64,000 nt of DNA from Flavobacteriales bacterium (GTDB lineage: Bacteria; Bacteroidota; Bacteroidia; Flavobacteriales; Schleiferiaceae): positions 2,442,897-2,506,896 of the forward strand of contig CP051243.1 in the NCBI GenBank assembly GCA_017795025.1, in the 5' to 3' direction. Below are positions 35,841-42,966 of the stretch, one piece after another; position 1 is the first letter of the stretch; the number at the start of each line of letters is the position of its first letter. The notes beneath the pieces were generated by a model. That model searched no databases. It worked only from the letters and a program-made list of their open reading frames with translations, and was not told the origin of the DNA. Position numbers and translations under genes: made by a program.

Positions 35841-36179
35841 CTCAGGATTAGAGCCTAGGAAATTAAAGCTGTTGGCTACGATTTCGGTGAGGTAGCGCTT
35901 CTCTCCCTCCTTGGTGGAATAAGAACGGTTTACAATTTTCCCTTCCAAGATGATGAATCGCCCTTTTTTCAGATGCTTTTCCATCACCTCTGCTAGTCCG
36001 TTCCAGGCCACTACATTATGCCATTGCGTTTCGGTGATGCGCTCCCCTTTTCCATTTTGATAGGTCTCATTAGTAGCCAATGAAAACCTGGCCAGCTTTC
36101 CCTTGGAATCGAAGCTCTTAACTTCTGGGTCACCACCAACATGACCAATTAAGCTAACACGATTTCGTAAATCACTCAT
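35832..36179 (-). CDS. ssb: Single-stranded DNA-binding protein (short form)
   Basis: 115 residues comprising one OB-fold: NRVSLIGHVGGDPEVK, ARFSLATNETY, TQWHNVVAWNGLAEVMEKHLKKG, and LEGKIVNRSY. It ends at SNPEAA immediately after the OB-fold and lacks the linker and the acidic DDDIPF-type tip that recruits repair proteins. It may therefore be a secondary SSB. TATTTTTG lies 25 nt upstream. Confidence 0.93.
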   Translation of the reverse strand: MSDLRNRVSLIGHVGGDPEVKSFDSKGKLARFSLATNETYQNGKGERITETQWHNVVAWNGLAEVMEKHLKKGRFIILEGKIVNRSYSTKEGEKRYLTEIVANSFNFLGSNPEAA

Positions 36180-36204
36180 AATAAAAGGTTTTAAAATTAT
36201 TGGT

Positions 36205-36212
36205 CAAAAATA
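36205..36212 (-). promoter_or_regulatory. Promoter -7 box of ssb
   Basis: Minus-strand TATTTTTG, a TAnnTTTG match ending 25 nt before the ssb start codon. Confidence 0.5.
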
Positions 36213-36306
36213 ACGTTTAGCTAATGGCTAGTCCTACAATAAGCGTTTGGTAAATGCTTTGTACAGACAACCATTTAGCCTAGGTCGGTCTAAAAAGAAA
36301 TGCCTT

Positions 36307-37101
36307 ATGCAAATCCAGATTAAATTTCAGTGCTCCGAAAATTGGGATAAAATGCCCCTGCTTTCCCAAGGTAGATTTTGCGACTCTTGTGAAAAGGAAA
36401 TACACGACTTCAGCACTTGGAGCGACGCTGAACTTGCGAAACGATTGCAAAGTGGTGAAAAGCTTTGTGGGCGAATCTCAAAAGACCGGCTAAACCGTGG
36501 TTTGCATTACAAGCAGCCCAAAAGGAGCCCTATCATGACTTTAAGCGTATTAACTGCAATGGCAGCCTCGGGAAGCTTGATGGCTCAAGAAAAGCCCCAG
36601 CCTAGTTCACAACAGGCAGAGTTAAGGGCCCAGGGCTTTACGGCTTTGGAACATGCGGAGTTTGCCAACCCCACTAACTTAGAAGAAATCGTGCTCACTG
36701 GTTATGTAACTGATGCCGAACTAGGTGACTCCCTTCCCTTTGTGAATATAATTGTTAAGCAAGGGGAGCAGGTGATTGCCGGAGCAAGCACCGATTTTCA
36801 AGGGAAGTTTAGCTTACAAATAAAAGATTACCAGCCCGATGAGTTAATCGAAATTCAATACCGCTTTATTGGTTATCGGGATACCATAGTTCGTAAAATG
36901 TCAGGGGAATTACTCGAGCAAATGAAACTGCAACCCACCGCAGAAGTTAGTGGTTCGCATATTCGAATGGAGATGAAAGAAGAGTCCTACATTTTGGGGA
37001 TTATGATTCCCCTGGAAAGTGAATACTACAATGCAAATGGAGAAGCCCGAAATTGGTTCGGACGAAATGCCTATCGCCTCAAGCGGTTTTTCTGGAAATA
37101 A
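36307..37101 (+). CDS. Cys-motif / internal signal / carboxypeptidase-regulatory domain protein
   Basis: 264 residues from the ATG at 36307; a 20-residue TTG extension exists but adds no homology-like sequence. Layout: an N-terminal domain with four cysteines (FQCSENWDKM ... GRFCDSCEKEIHDFS ... KLCG), then a basic KQPKRSP stretch and a hydrophobic TLSVLTAMAASGSLMAQ segment that looks like an internal signal or anchor, then a CarboxypepD_reg-like beta-sandwich (GYVTDAELGDSLPFVNIIVK). The N-domain occurs in other Bacteroidota membrane proteins and may bind zinc in the cytoplasm. Function unknown. Confidence 0.7.
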   Translation: MQIQIKFQCSENWDKMPLLSQGRFCDSCEKEIHDFSTWSDAELAKRLQSGEKLCGRISKDRLNRGLHYKQPKRSPIMTLSVLTAMAASGSLMAQEKPQPSSQQAELRAQGFTALEHAEFANPTNLEEIVLTGYVTDAELGDSLPFVNIIVKQGEQVIAGASTDFQGKFSLQIKDYQPDELIEIQYRFIGYRDTIVRKMSGELLEQMKLQPTAEVSGSHIRMEMKEESYILGIMIPLESEYYNANGEARNWFGRNAYRLKRFFWK

Positions 37102-37165
37102 AGATTCCCCCTAGAAAGCGCCCTTAATTGGCCCTTCTCCTTAAAGGATTTTTACCTTTACCCCC

Positions 37166-37636
37166 ATGACAAGGATCGTCTTGATTGTAATACTTTGGAC
37201 GAGCTGCTTCAGCCTAGCAGCTCAATCGGACTCACAAGCCGCCCTGCGCATTGAGTCTGGGTTTTGGAAGCAAGACTTCTACCAAGACAGCCTGCATTAT
37301 GATTTGGCCGATCTGATTGATTTATTCGAAATTGACGCTCAGGCCCACGAGCTAATTCGTAAGGCCAATAATCAACATGACCTTGCTTTGTTTTGTCAAA
37401 TTTCGGGCGGATTCCTTGCCTTATATCCCCTATTTAATGATGCTATTGGTCGAGAGCCAAATTACAATATGACCTATATCGGCTTAGGCCTGATTGGTGT
37501 TTCAGTACCTTTAGAAATTAGCTCTCGACATAAAGCCACTCAGGCCGTTATGCGCTACAACCAAAGACAAATGAGCTCCTTAAAGGCTTCTTTAAAGCTT
37601 AGCCCAAATGGATTAGGTTTGAGTTTACGATTTTAG
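37166..37636 (+). CDS. Exported small membrane protein, hypothetical
   Basis: 156 residues with a signal peptide (ILWTSCFSLAAQ) and two further hydrophobic segments (about 75-92 and 102-120) separated by REPNYNMTY, then EISSRHKATQAVMRYNQ. This layout recurs in Bacteroidota proteins of unknown function. TACCTTTA ends 5 nt before the ATG. The next gene starts 5 bp after its stop. Confidence 0.65.
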   Translation: MTRIVLIVILWTSCFSLAAQSDSQAALRIESGFWKQDFYQDSLHYDLADLIDLFEIDAQAHELIRKANNQHDLALFCQISGGFLALYPLFNDAIGREPNYNMTYIGLGLIGVSVPLEISSRHKATQAVMRYNQRQMSSLKASLKLSPNGLGLSLRF

Positions 37637-37641
37637 ATCCG

Positions 37642-38691
37642 GTGGAAAAAGTTGCCTTAATTGAATTCGGCTCATCGCATGATGAGGTCATTTACCCACA
37701 ATATCAATTTATTGCTCAGGACTCCCGCTTAGAGGCCCACCTGTTTATCTCCGAAGCTTTAAAGCCACGCTTGTTTGATTATCCGGCGGATCGCTTAAAC
37801 TTTATCCCTGAAAAGCCCACCTTTAAAGACTATCGCCATCTGCATCGGGAACTAAAACGCCGCGGTTTTTCCAAGGTTGTTATTAATACGGCTAGCGGTA
37901 AAAAAGTCCGCAACTTCGTTTGGGCGCGCCTTCAAACTAAATTTGAACTTATTGGCATTCTACACCATCTGCGAAAGCTTGAAAAAAGTACTACCCAAAA
38001 GCTGATTAGCTTTAAACTAAAGAAGTATTTCTTTTTGGCGGAGTACCTACAAAAGAAAGCTCTAGCACTTGGAACCGAAAACCAATTGGCCTTCTTCTAC
38101 GCTGGCTTCTTGCCTCCGTTTCCCATACCCGACTCGTTTCGAAAACCGGCCGGTGAAACCTGGGTGGTGATTCCAGGGCAATTGGAGTATAAGCGTCGCG
38201 ATTACCTAAGTCTATTGGATAGTCTCGCCAATATAGACCCAAATACGCCCCTGCGGTTTATCGCCCTCGGTAAGTCGAAACACGCTCACGGTGACGGACT
38301 CCATTTTGAAAGGGAACTTAAGGCCCGAGGTTTGGAAAAGTATTTTTTGACTTGGGATAATTTTGTACCTAATGAGGCTTTTTACGCCTATTTGCAGCAG
38401 GCCGATTTTGTGTTGCCCCTTATTCATGCCAATAGCCCAGGTGGACGTCTTTACGAAAAGCAAATTTCCGGAGCCTGGAATATGGCGATGGCCTACCGGG
38501 TGCCGCTCTTAATGGAGGCCCAATCGGTAGCCGCGGAGGAATGGAAAGATGCCGCTCATTTTTATCAGCCTCAGGAACTAGCTGCGCTTTGGCCCAAGCT
38601 GGAGGAGCTTAAGCAGTTAAAGCGCTATCAATCCCCTAAATGGGAACTAAGCCATCAGGCGAAAGCCTATTTTAGCTTTCTCCAAAAATAA
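37642..38691 (+). CDS. Putative GT-B-fold glycosyltransferase
   Basis: 349 residues beginning with GTG. No signal or membrane segment. The N-terminal half (VALIEFGSSHDEVIYPQYQF) and C-terminal half (WVVIPGQLEYKRRDYLSLL, LRFIALGKS, NEAFYAYLQQADFVLPLIH) resemble the two Rossmann lobes of GT-B enzymes, with the C-lobe similar to group 1 transferases. The classic EX7E motif is not obvious. Donor and acceptor unknown. It may share a transcript with the upstream small membrane protein. Confidence 0.55.
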   Translation: MEKVALIEFGSSHDEVIYPQYQFIAQDSRLEAHLFISEALKPRLFDYPADRLNFIPEKPTFKDYRHLHRELKRRGFSKVVINTASGKKVRNFVWARLQTKFELIGILHHLRKLEKSTTQKLISFKLKKYFFLAEYLQKKALALGTENQLAFFYAGFLPPFPIPDSFRKPAGETWVVIPGQLEYKRRDYLSLLDSLANIDPNTPLRFIALGKSKHAHGDGLHFERELKARGLEKYFLTWDNFVPNEAFYAYLQQADFVLPLIHANSPGGRLYEKQISGAWNMAMAYRVPLLMEAQSVAAEEWKDAAHFYQPQELAALWPKLEELKQLKRYQSPKWELSHQAKAYFSFLQK

Positions 38692-38721
38692 AGGGCCAAA
38701 TGCCTTTCGGCAGATGACCCT
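38692..38721. terminator. Hairpin between convergent genes
   Basis: AGGG / CCCT outer arms enclose TGCC-TTTC-GGCA, giving a bulged hairpin between the GT-like stop and the T9SS protein stop. No long T-run, so termination is plausible but weak. Confidence 0.4.
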
Positions 38722-38741
38722 ATTAAAATTGCTTTCAATGC

Positions 38742-40763
38742 TTACTTTTTAATCGTAAGCTTTACTGTTTTTGGCGCTTGATCGGCGTTTTCAATAACCA
38801 AATTATAGATACCATTGCTTAAATGCTCGAAGTTCAAGTTGATTTTCTCATTAGCATTGGCGGTAATCGTTTGCTCATATACCAAAGCACCAGCAGCACT
38901 CCATACCTTAAGTTGATATTTACCGGGCTGGCTTAATTCCAAGGTTCCCTTTCCGGTGGTTGGATTAGGGTATACCGAAAAGCGCTCTAAATCTTCTTCC
39001 ACTAAGGAGATGTTTTTCGGCTTAGTCACAATTAGGCGATAATGGGGCGCCTCGTAAGTGGTGCTATTCGAAAATCCACTAAACCAACTGCCATTGGAAT
39101 TCTGGAATACCGAAGCGTAAGAGGGCTGACTCCAATTCGCGCTATTGGCAAAACGAATAACCCCGTTCGCCGCATTGGGGAACATGCTCGTGATGATGTA
39201 ATAAGTACCGGCAGATAACTCCAAAGGTCGGCCTTGGGCGTCTTCGAAAGAGTAGTTAACTAGGTTACAAGGCACGCTGCCATCGAGCGTAAACACTCTA
39301 CGGAATTCGGCCTGCGTTCCAGAGGGAAATCCGGCATTAAAGGCAAAACCAGCCGAGTCGTAAATGGCAATTTCCATGTCGGCGGTGGAGTCTGTTAAAC
39401 AACTCATTTGCATTTCTATCCCTTGCAAATAAACCATACCTGGGCTAGCATTAGGATCTTGATCTGGGTCTTCCAAATTGTACAATACTCCGAAGGCAAT
39501 CATGCCATTAGTACCGGTATTGGTTCCAAAGTAGTTATCGGCAACCTTATCGTCGAGGGAGTATTCTGCTCCTACACTTAGGTTAAAAGTATCGGCTGTT
39601 GCGGTGCTGGAAATTGCTATACTATCGGAAATAGCCTTGTATACTATTCTAAAGTCACCATCAAAGGGCGCCGTCCAAGCAGCGGTAGTTAAAGTGGTAT
39701 AATAGGCCGTATCAAATGGTGCTAAAGAAGCCACTGTCGGTGAAAGTACGGTTCCAACAACGGCATCATTGGAATCCAAAATTTCAACTGCCAAGCCAAC
39801 ATTGGTTTGGGTATTGGTCCCGTAATTGTAGATGTTACTATCGAAGGAAATGGGCACCGATTGTTTGGAGGCCAGGTGCATGTATTTTGGATAAGAACCA
39901 TCCCCATCAAAAATAACATCATGAGCAGGTGCCTCTCCGGTGGTACCGGGAGCGGTAGCCCTAGTAAATACCAATAGGTTTTCGGGAGGCGTAACCAACT
40001 CAATATCATCAATCATCCAATAATAGCGACCTGAGCCATTGCTATTACTTACTGTTCCATCAAACACGAACTCTAAAACCACATTGGGTTCATTGGCCAC
40101 ATAGCTCGAAATATTGGCTCGGAAATAAGCATTAGTAGCGGTAGATGAGTTTACGGGTAATTCGCTGGCGGGGAATACTTCAACCGAATCAGGGAAGGTT
40201 ACACCTCCATCTCTACTGATGGCAACATACCAGGCAGCTTGAAACCGTCGGGCGTACATGTAAAATCCAATCTCGGCCCCAGCTTGATTGCTTAAGTCGA
40301 TGGTATCGGTTCTTAAGCGACCCACGTGTGGCGCGGGAACGGCACCTTGACCATTGGTGGCTCTATCGCCATCCGAGTGTAAATAATCGGAGTCGAATAT
40401 CATAAAACCATTGCTCCGACTGGGAGAATTAATGGGTGTCCCTAAGTTTCCAGATTGGTTTGGACCGGCCCAACAGCCTCTCGAACCTACGGTATCTGGT
40501 GGAGCGGTGTTGGGTCCGCGGTATTCCCAAAGGGCTTGCGCGGGCGTTCCATTTTGGGACCAACCCATCGGTATGCCATTGGCAAAATCTTCGGACCAAA
40601 TCACGGTTTTACCGCGTAAATCTTGCTTATATGGCGCAGCTACCGTGCGGGGCTTGGCCTCCTGATATTCTTCTGAAGGTTCTAACTTTGGTAAGCCTTG
40701 ACTTTGGGCACTAAGTCCAAAACTTAGGCCTGCCATTAAGCTGAAGAGTATTGGTTTTTTCAT
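38742..40763 (-). CDS. Secreted choice-of-anchor-J protein with T9SS type A sorting domain
   Basis: 673 residues. Signal peptide (SLMAGLSFGLSAQ), then a choice-of-anchor J/MAM-like jelly roll (WSEDFANGIPMGWSQNG ... RYYWMIDDIELV) to about residue 250. Immunoglobulin-like beta domains follow, and then a C-terminal Por-secretion type A domain (FSVYPNPTTGKGTLELSQPG ... NGIYNLVIEN ... TVKLTIKK). It should be exported by T9SS and act at or beyond the cell surface as an adhesin or binding protein. No catalytic motif seen. Confidence 0.9.
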   Translation of the reverse strand: MKKPILFSLMAGLSFGLSAQSQGLPKLEPSEEYQEAKPRTVAAPYKQDLRGKTVIWSEDFANGIPMGWSQNGTPAQALWEYRGPNTAPPDTVGSRGCWAGPNQSGNLGTPINSPSRSNGFMIFDSDYLHSDGDRATNGQGAVPAPHVGRLRTDTIDLSNQAGAEIGFYMYARRFQAAWYVAISRDGGVTFPDSVEVFPASELPVNSSTATNAYFRANISSYVANEPNVVLEFVFDGTVSNSNGSGRYYWMIDDIELVTPPENLLVFTRATAPGTTGEAPAHDVIFDGDGSYPKYMHLASKQSVPISFDSNIYNYGTNTQTNVGLAVEILDSNDAVVGTVLSPTVASLAPFDTAYYTTLTTAAWTAPFDGDFRIVYKAISDSIAISSTATADTFNLSVGAEYSLDDKVADNYFGTNTGTNGMIAFGVLYNLEDPDQDPNASPGMVYLQGIEMQMSCLTDSTADMEIAIYDSAGFAFNAGFPSGTQAEFRRVFTLDGSVPCNLVNYSFEDAQGRPLELSAGTYYIITSMFPNAANGVIRFANSANWSQPSYASVFQNSNGSWFSGFSNSTTYEAPHYRLIVTKPKNISLVEEDLERFSVYPNPTTGKGTLELSQPGKYQLKVWSAAGALVYEQTITANANEKINLNFEHLSNGIYNLVIENADQAPKTVKLTIKK

Positions 40764-40909
40764 AAAGTAGGATTTGATTTAATGCAGGAAATTAGTTTAT
40801 TCTTGCTTCACTTTCAGTAAGCTAGCCAATTTTAACATCTTGAGCAATAGAAAATGAGTTGGCGCATATTGCCGTTTCAAACTTTAGGCGATGGTCTGAA
40901 TATATTAGC

Positions 40910-40917
40910 TAGCTTCG
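40910..40917 (+). promoter_or_regulatory. Promoter-like box of the ECF sigma gene
   Basis: TAGCTTCG, a TAnnTTCG variant of the -7 box also seen before two other genes in the window, ends 16 nt before the TTG start of the sigma factor gene. Confidence 0.4.
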
Positions 40918-40933
40918 CTGGCAAAACTCCCCC

Positions 40934-41494
40934 TTGGCGAAGTCGGACTTAGAAATATGGATTGACCAATACAGCGACGAATTGTTGCGCTGGGCCGAAT
41001 ATCGTTTGGGTGATCATGATCTCGCTCAGGACTTAGTGCAAGAAACTTTCTTAGCGGCCTACGAAAAATTCGACACCTTTAAGGGCGATAGCTCCCCTAA
41101 AACCTGGCTCTCCCGGATTTTACGCAATAAGATTACCGACTATTTCCGCTCGGCTTATTACAAACGTAATGTCTTCGAAAAGGAGCAAGGTGAGGATGAA
41201 GGGGAAAGTCAATTTTTTACCCCCAAAGGCCATTGGCACACCGAGGATTTTGAAATGGGTTGGGAGTCTCAAAATCAATTAATGGATCGAGAAGACTTTC
41301 AAGTATTGTTTAAACGGTGTATGGATAATCTTCCCCAAACTTGGCGGGATATTCTCGCGGCTAAATTTTTTGCCAAAGAAAGTGGAGAAGCGATAAGTCA
41401 GGAGTTTGAGATTAGTACGTCCAACTATTGGCAAATTATTCATCGCGCCAAGCTGTCGCTTAAAAATTGTCTTGAAGTTTATTGGAAATCATGA
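40934..41494 (+). CDS. ECF sigma factor (TIGR02943-like family)
   Basis: 186 residues starting at TTG; no ATG is available before region 2. Region 2 is clear (RWAEYRLGDHDLAQDLVQETFLAAYEKF, then TWLSRILRNKITDYFR). A middle linker rich in W/E/D follows, then region 4 (DNLPQTWRDILAAKFF ... EISTSNYWQIIHRAKLSLKNCL). The SNYW-HRAKL signature is that of a Bacteroidota sigma-70 subgroup. It directs RNA polymerase to a special regulon. Its stop overlaps the anti-sigma ATG by 4 bp. Confidence 0.93.
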   Translation: MAKSDLEIWIDQYSDELLRWAEYRLGDHDLAQDLVQETFLAAYEKFDTFKGDSSPKTWLSRILRNKITDYFRSAYYKRNVFEKEQGEDEGESQFFTPKGHWHTEDFEMGWESQNQLMDREDFQVLFKRCMDNLPQTWRDILAAKFFAKESGEAISQEFEISTSNYWQIIHRAKLSLKNCLEVYWKS

Positions 41495-41754
41495 AAGCTT
41501 TTCCCTCCATACTCATCACTTGCAAAGAAGCAGGTACCTATATTCAGCAAAAAGAGCAGGGCAATCTTAATGCCTGGGGGCGCTTTCAATTGAAGCTACA
41601 CCTATGGTACTGTAAGTTCTGTCGTGCCTATGCCAAGCAAAGTGCCAAAATTAATCAGTTCCTAGAGCGGCATTTCCAAGAAAAGACAAGCCCTCAGAAT
41701 GAAGCCTTCAAACAAAAGTTAAAGGCGGAAATTCAAAAAAAAGCAAATCAATAG
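41491..41754 (+). CDS. ZAS-type zinc anti-sigma factor (zf-HC2)
   Basis: 87 residues, soluble, from the ATG at 41491 that overlaps the sigma stop (ATGA). It contains ITCKEAGTYI with Cys11 and LKLHLWYCKFCRAY with His37, Cys41, Cys44: the HxxxCxxC zinc anti-sigma motif plus the upstream cysteine. By my count C11, H37, C41 and C44 have the same numbers as the key residues of Streptomyces RsrA, a redox-sensing anti-sigma factor. The C-terminus is helical and basic with no membrane segment. It should hold the adjacent sigma factor inactive. Confidence 0.85.
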   Translation: MKAFPSILITCKEAGTYIQQKEQGNLNAWGRFQLKLHLWYCKFCRAYAKQSAKINQFLERHFQEKTSPQNEAFKQKLKAEIQKKANQ

Positions 41755-41780
41755 TGTAAGGGATAAAAGGCCCTCTCGTC

Positions 41781-41810
41781 CATAGTACGAATTAATAACA
41801 CTGTACTATG
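41781..41810. promoter_or_regulatory. 8-bp inverted repeat overlapping the start codon of the Trx-like gene
   Basis: CATAGTAC (41781-41788) and GTACTATG (41803-41810) are perfect inverted repeats with a 14-nt spacer. The right arm contains the ATG at 41808. It could be an operator, or an RNA hairpin that hides the start codon; a G-U pair extends the RNA stem to 9 bp. Confidence 0.6.
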
Positions 41811-42218
41811 TCACACCTATTCCTTAGTTTATTTCTCCTCCTTAGCGCGCCGGCCGCAATGGAAAACCCGGCCCCACTGCCCGCATCCCAAAGTTTAATT
41901 GTAGTGGTGAATACCGCCGATTGGTGCCCTGTTTGTCAAAAAAATGGTCCCCGCGTCGAAAAAGAGCTCCTAAGCGAGTTTATGAAAGATGATGCCTACA
42001 CGATTGTTATCAATAACCTCAGCACCGACGACACTAAGGCTATGGCTCAGGAAAAGTTAGCGGCTTTAGGATTAGCTACATTTAGCGAAGAGCATAAAGG
42101 AACGGGTAAGATTTACTTTATTCACCCCGAGAGCAAAGAAATCATTGAAGATATCAGTGTTCGAAAGAGCACCGAAAAAATTAGAGCTGCTTTTGAAGAA
42201 GCCCTAGCCACCCTATAA
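41808..42218 (+). CDS. Exported thioredoxin-fold protein (CPVC)
   Basis: 136 residues with a signal peptide (FLSLFLLLSAPAA) and a thioredoxin fold whose active site is ADWCPVCQKNGP (Cys40, Cys43). A helix KAMAQEKLAALGLA and strand KIYFIHPESKEIIEDI follow. The usual cis-Pro loop is not obvious. Probably a periplasmic thiol oxidoreductase. It lies 53 bp after the anti-sigma gene, and its start codon is part of an inverted repeat, so it may belong to the sigma factor's regulon. Confidence 0.78.
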   Translation: MSHLFLSLFLLLSAPAAMENPAPLPASQSLIVVVNTADWCPVCQKNGPRVEKELLSEFMKDDAYTIVINNLSTDDTKAMAQEKLAALGLATFSEEHKGTGKIYFIHPESKEIIEDISVRKSTEKIRAAFEEALATL

Positions 42219-42232
42219 ATGTGGGAAGGATG

Positions 42233-42280
42233 GAGTCGGGTACTTTTGGTTCTTCTAGGCCCGACTCTCTCCTCTTCCAT
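42233..42280 (+). terminator. Rho-independent terminator after the Trx-like gene
   Basis: GAGTCGGG (42233-42240) pairs with CCCGACTC (42260-42267); flanking GGAAGGA and TCCTCTTCC can extend the stem, and TTTTT follows at the end. The loop is 19 nt. Confidence 0.7.
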
Positions 42281-42314
42281 TTTTCTTAGCTTTTAAAACC
42301 TATTTCCCGCGCTT

Positions 42315-42923
42315 ATGAAAAGTATATTCCTCGGTTTAAGTCTCCTCCTCAGCACCGCTTACAATGCTCAATCCTTAGATAGTATCCATGGACTGCCCGT
42401 TGGCACCAAGGCCCCTCTTTACACCCTCCAAAACCTATCTGGAGATAAACTGGACCTTAAAGAACTTAATGCCCAAGGGCCACTTCTCTTGGTTTTTTAC
42501 CGTGGTCATTGGTGTCCTTATTGTAATCGTCACCTTTCGGAACTGCAGGAAATTGCCGACAGCCTAAATGAGCTCGGAGTAAGCCTTGTTGCCATCGCAC
42601 CCGAAAAACCGGAATACCTGGCCGAAATGAAAAATGAAACCGGTGCGAGCTTTACCTTTCTCTATGATGAATCTTATCGCATGATCAAGGCTTACGACCT
42701 GGCCTTTTTACCCTCTGAGGCTACGCGCTTGAAGTACAAAACCCTTTTAGGAGCGGACCTTAGTGAACTATCAGGCGACAGCCGAGAGTGGCTGCCTGTA
42801 CCTGCTACCTTTTTAATTGATAGTGAGGGCATTATCCGCTGGCGACATTTTAATCCCGATTATAAGGAGCGCTCCGAGCTTGCAGAAATATTGGAAGCTT
42901 TGGCCAAGCTTAACCTGAATTAA
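42315..42923 (+). CDS. Exported peroxiredoxin-like (AhpC/TSA) protein
   Basis: 202 residues with a signal peptide (LSLLLSTAYNAQS). The AhpC/TSA core is present: APLYTLQNLSGDKLDL, LLLVFYRGHWCPYCNRHLSEL (Cys67, Cys70), VAIAPEKPEYL, and the C-terminal VPATFLIDSEGIIRWRHFN. The CPYC site is that of the peroxiredoxin-like family rather than classical 2-Cys Prx. It probably reduces peroxides or disulfides in the periplasm. A terminator separates it from the Trx-like gene. Confidence 0.88.
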   Translation: MKSIFLGLSLLLSTAYNAQSLDSIHGLPVGTKAPLYTLQNLSGDKLDLKELNAQGPLLLVFYRGHWCPYCNRHLSELQEIADSLNELGVSLVAIAPEKPEYLAEMKNETGASFTFLYDESYRMIKAYDLAFLPSEATRLKYKTLLGADLSELSGDSREWLPVPATFLIDSEGIIRWRHFNPDYKERSELAEILEALAKLNLN

Positions 42924-42957
42924 ACTAAGATTGAGCATCTTAAACAAGAGAGAATAA

Positions 42958-42965
42958 TATCTTTG
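42958..42965 (+). promoter_or_regulatory. Promoter -7 box abutting the LamG gene
   Basis: TATCTTTG, a TAnnTTTG match. It directly touches an out-of-frame ATG at 42966. If used as a promoter, transcription would begin about 5-7 nt downstream, past that ATG and inside the LamG signal-peptide frame. Confidence 0.5.
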
Positions 42966-42966
42966 A

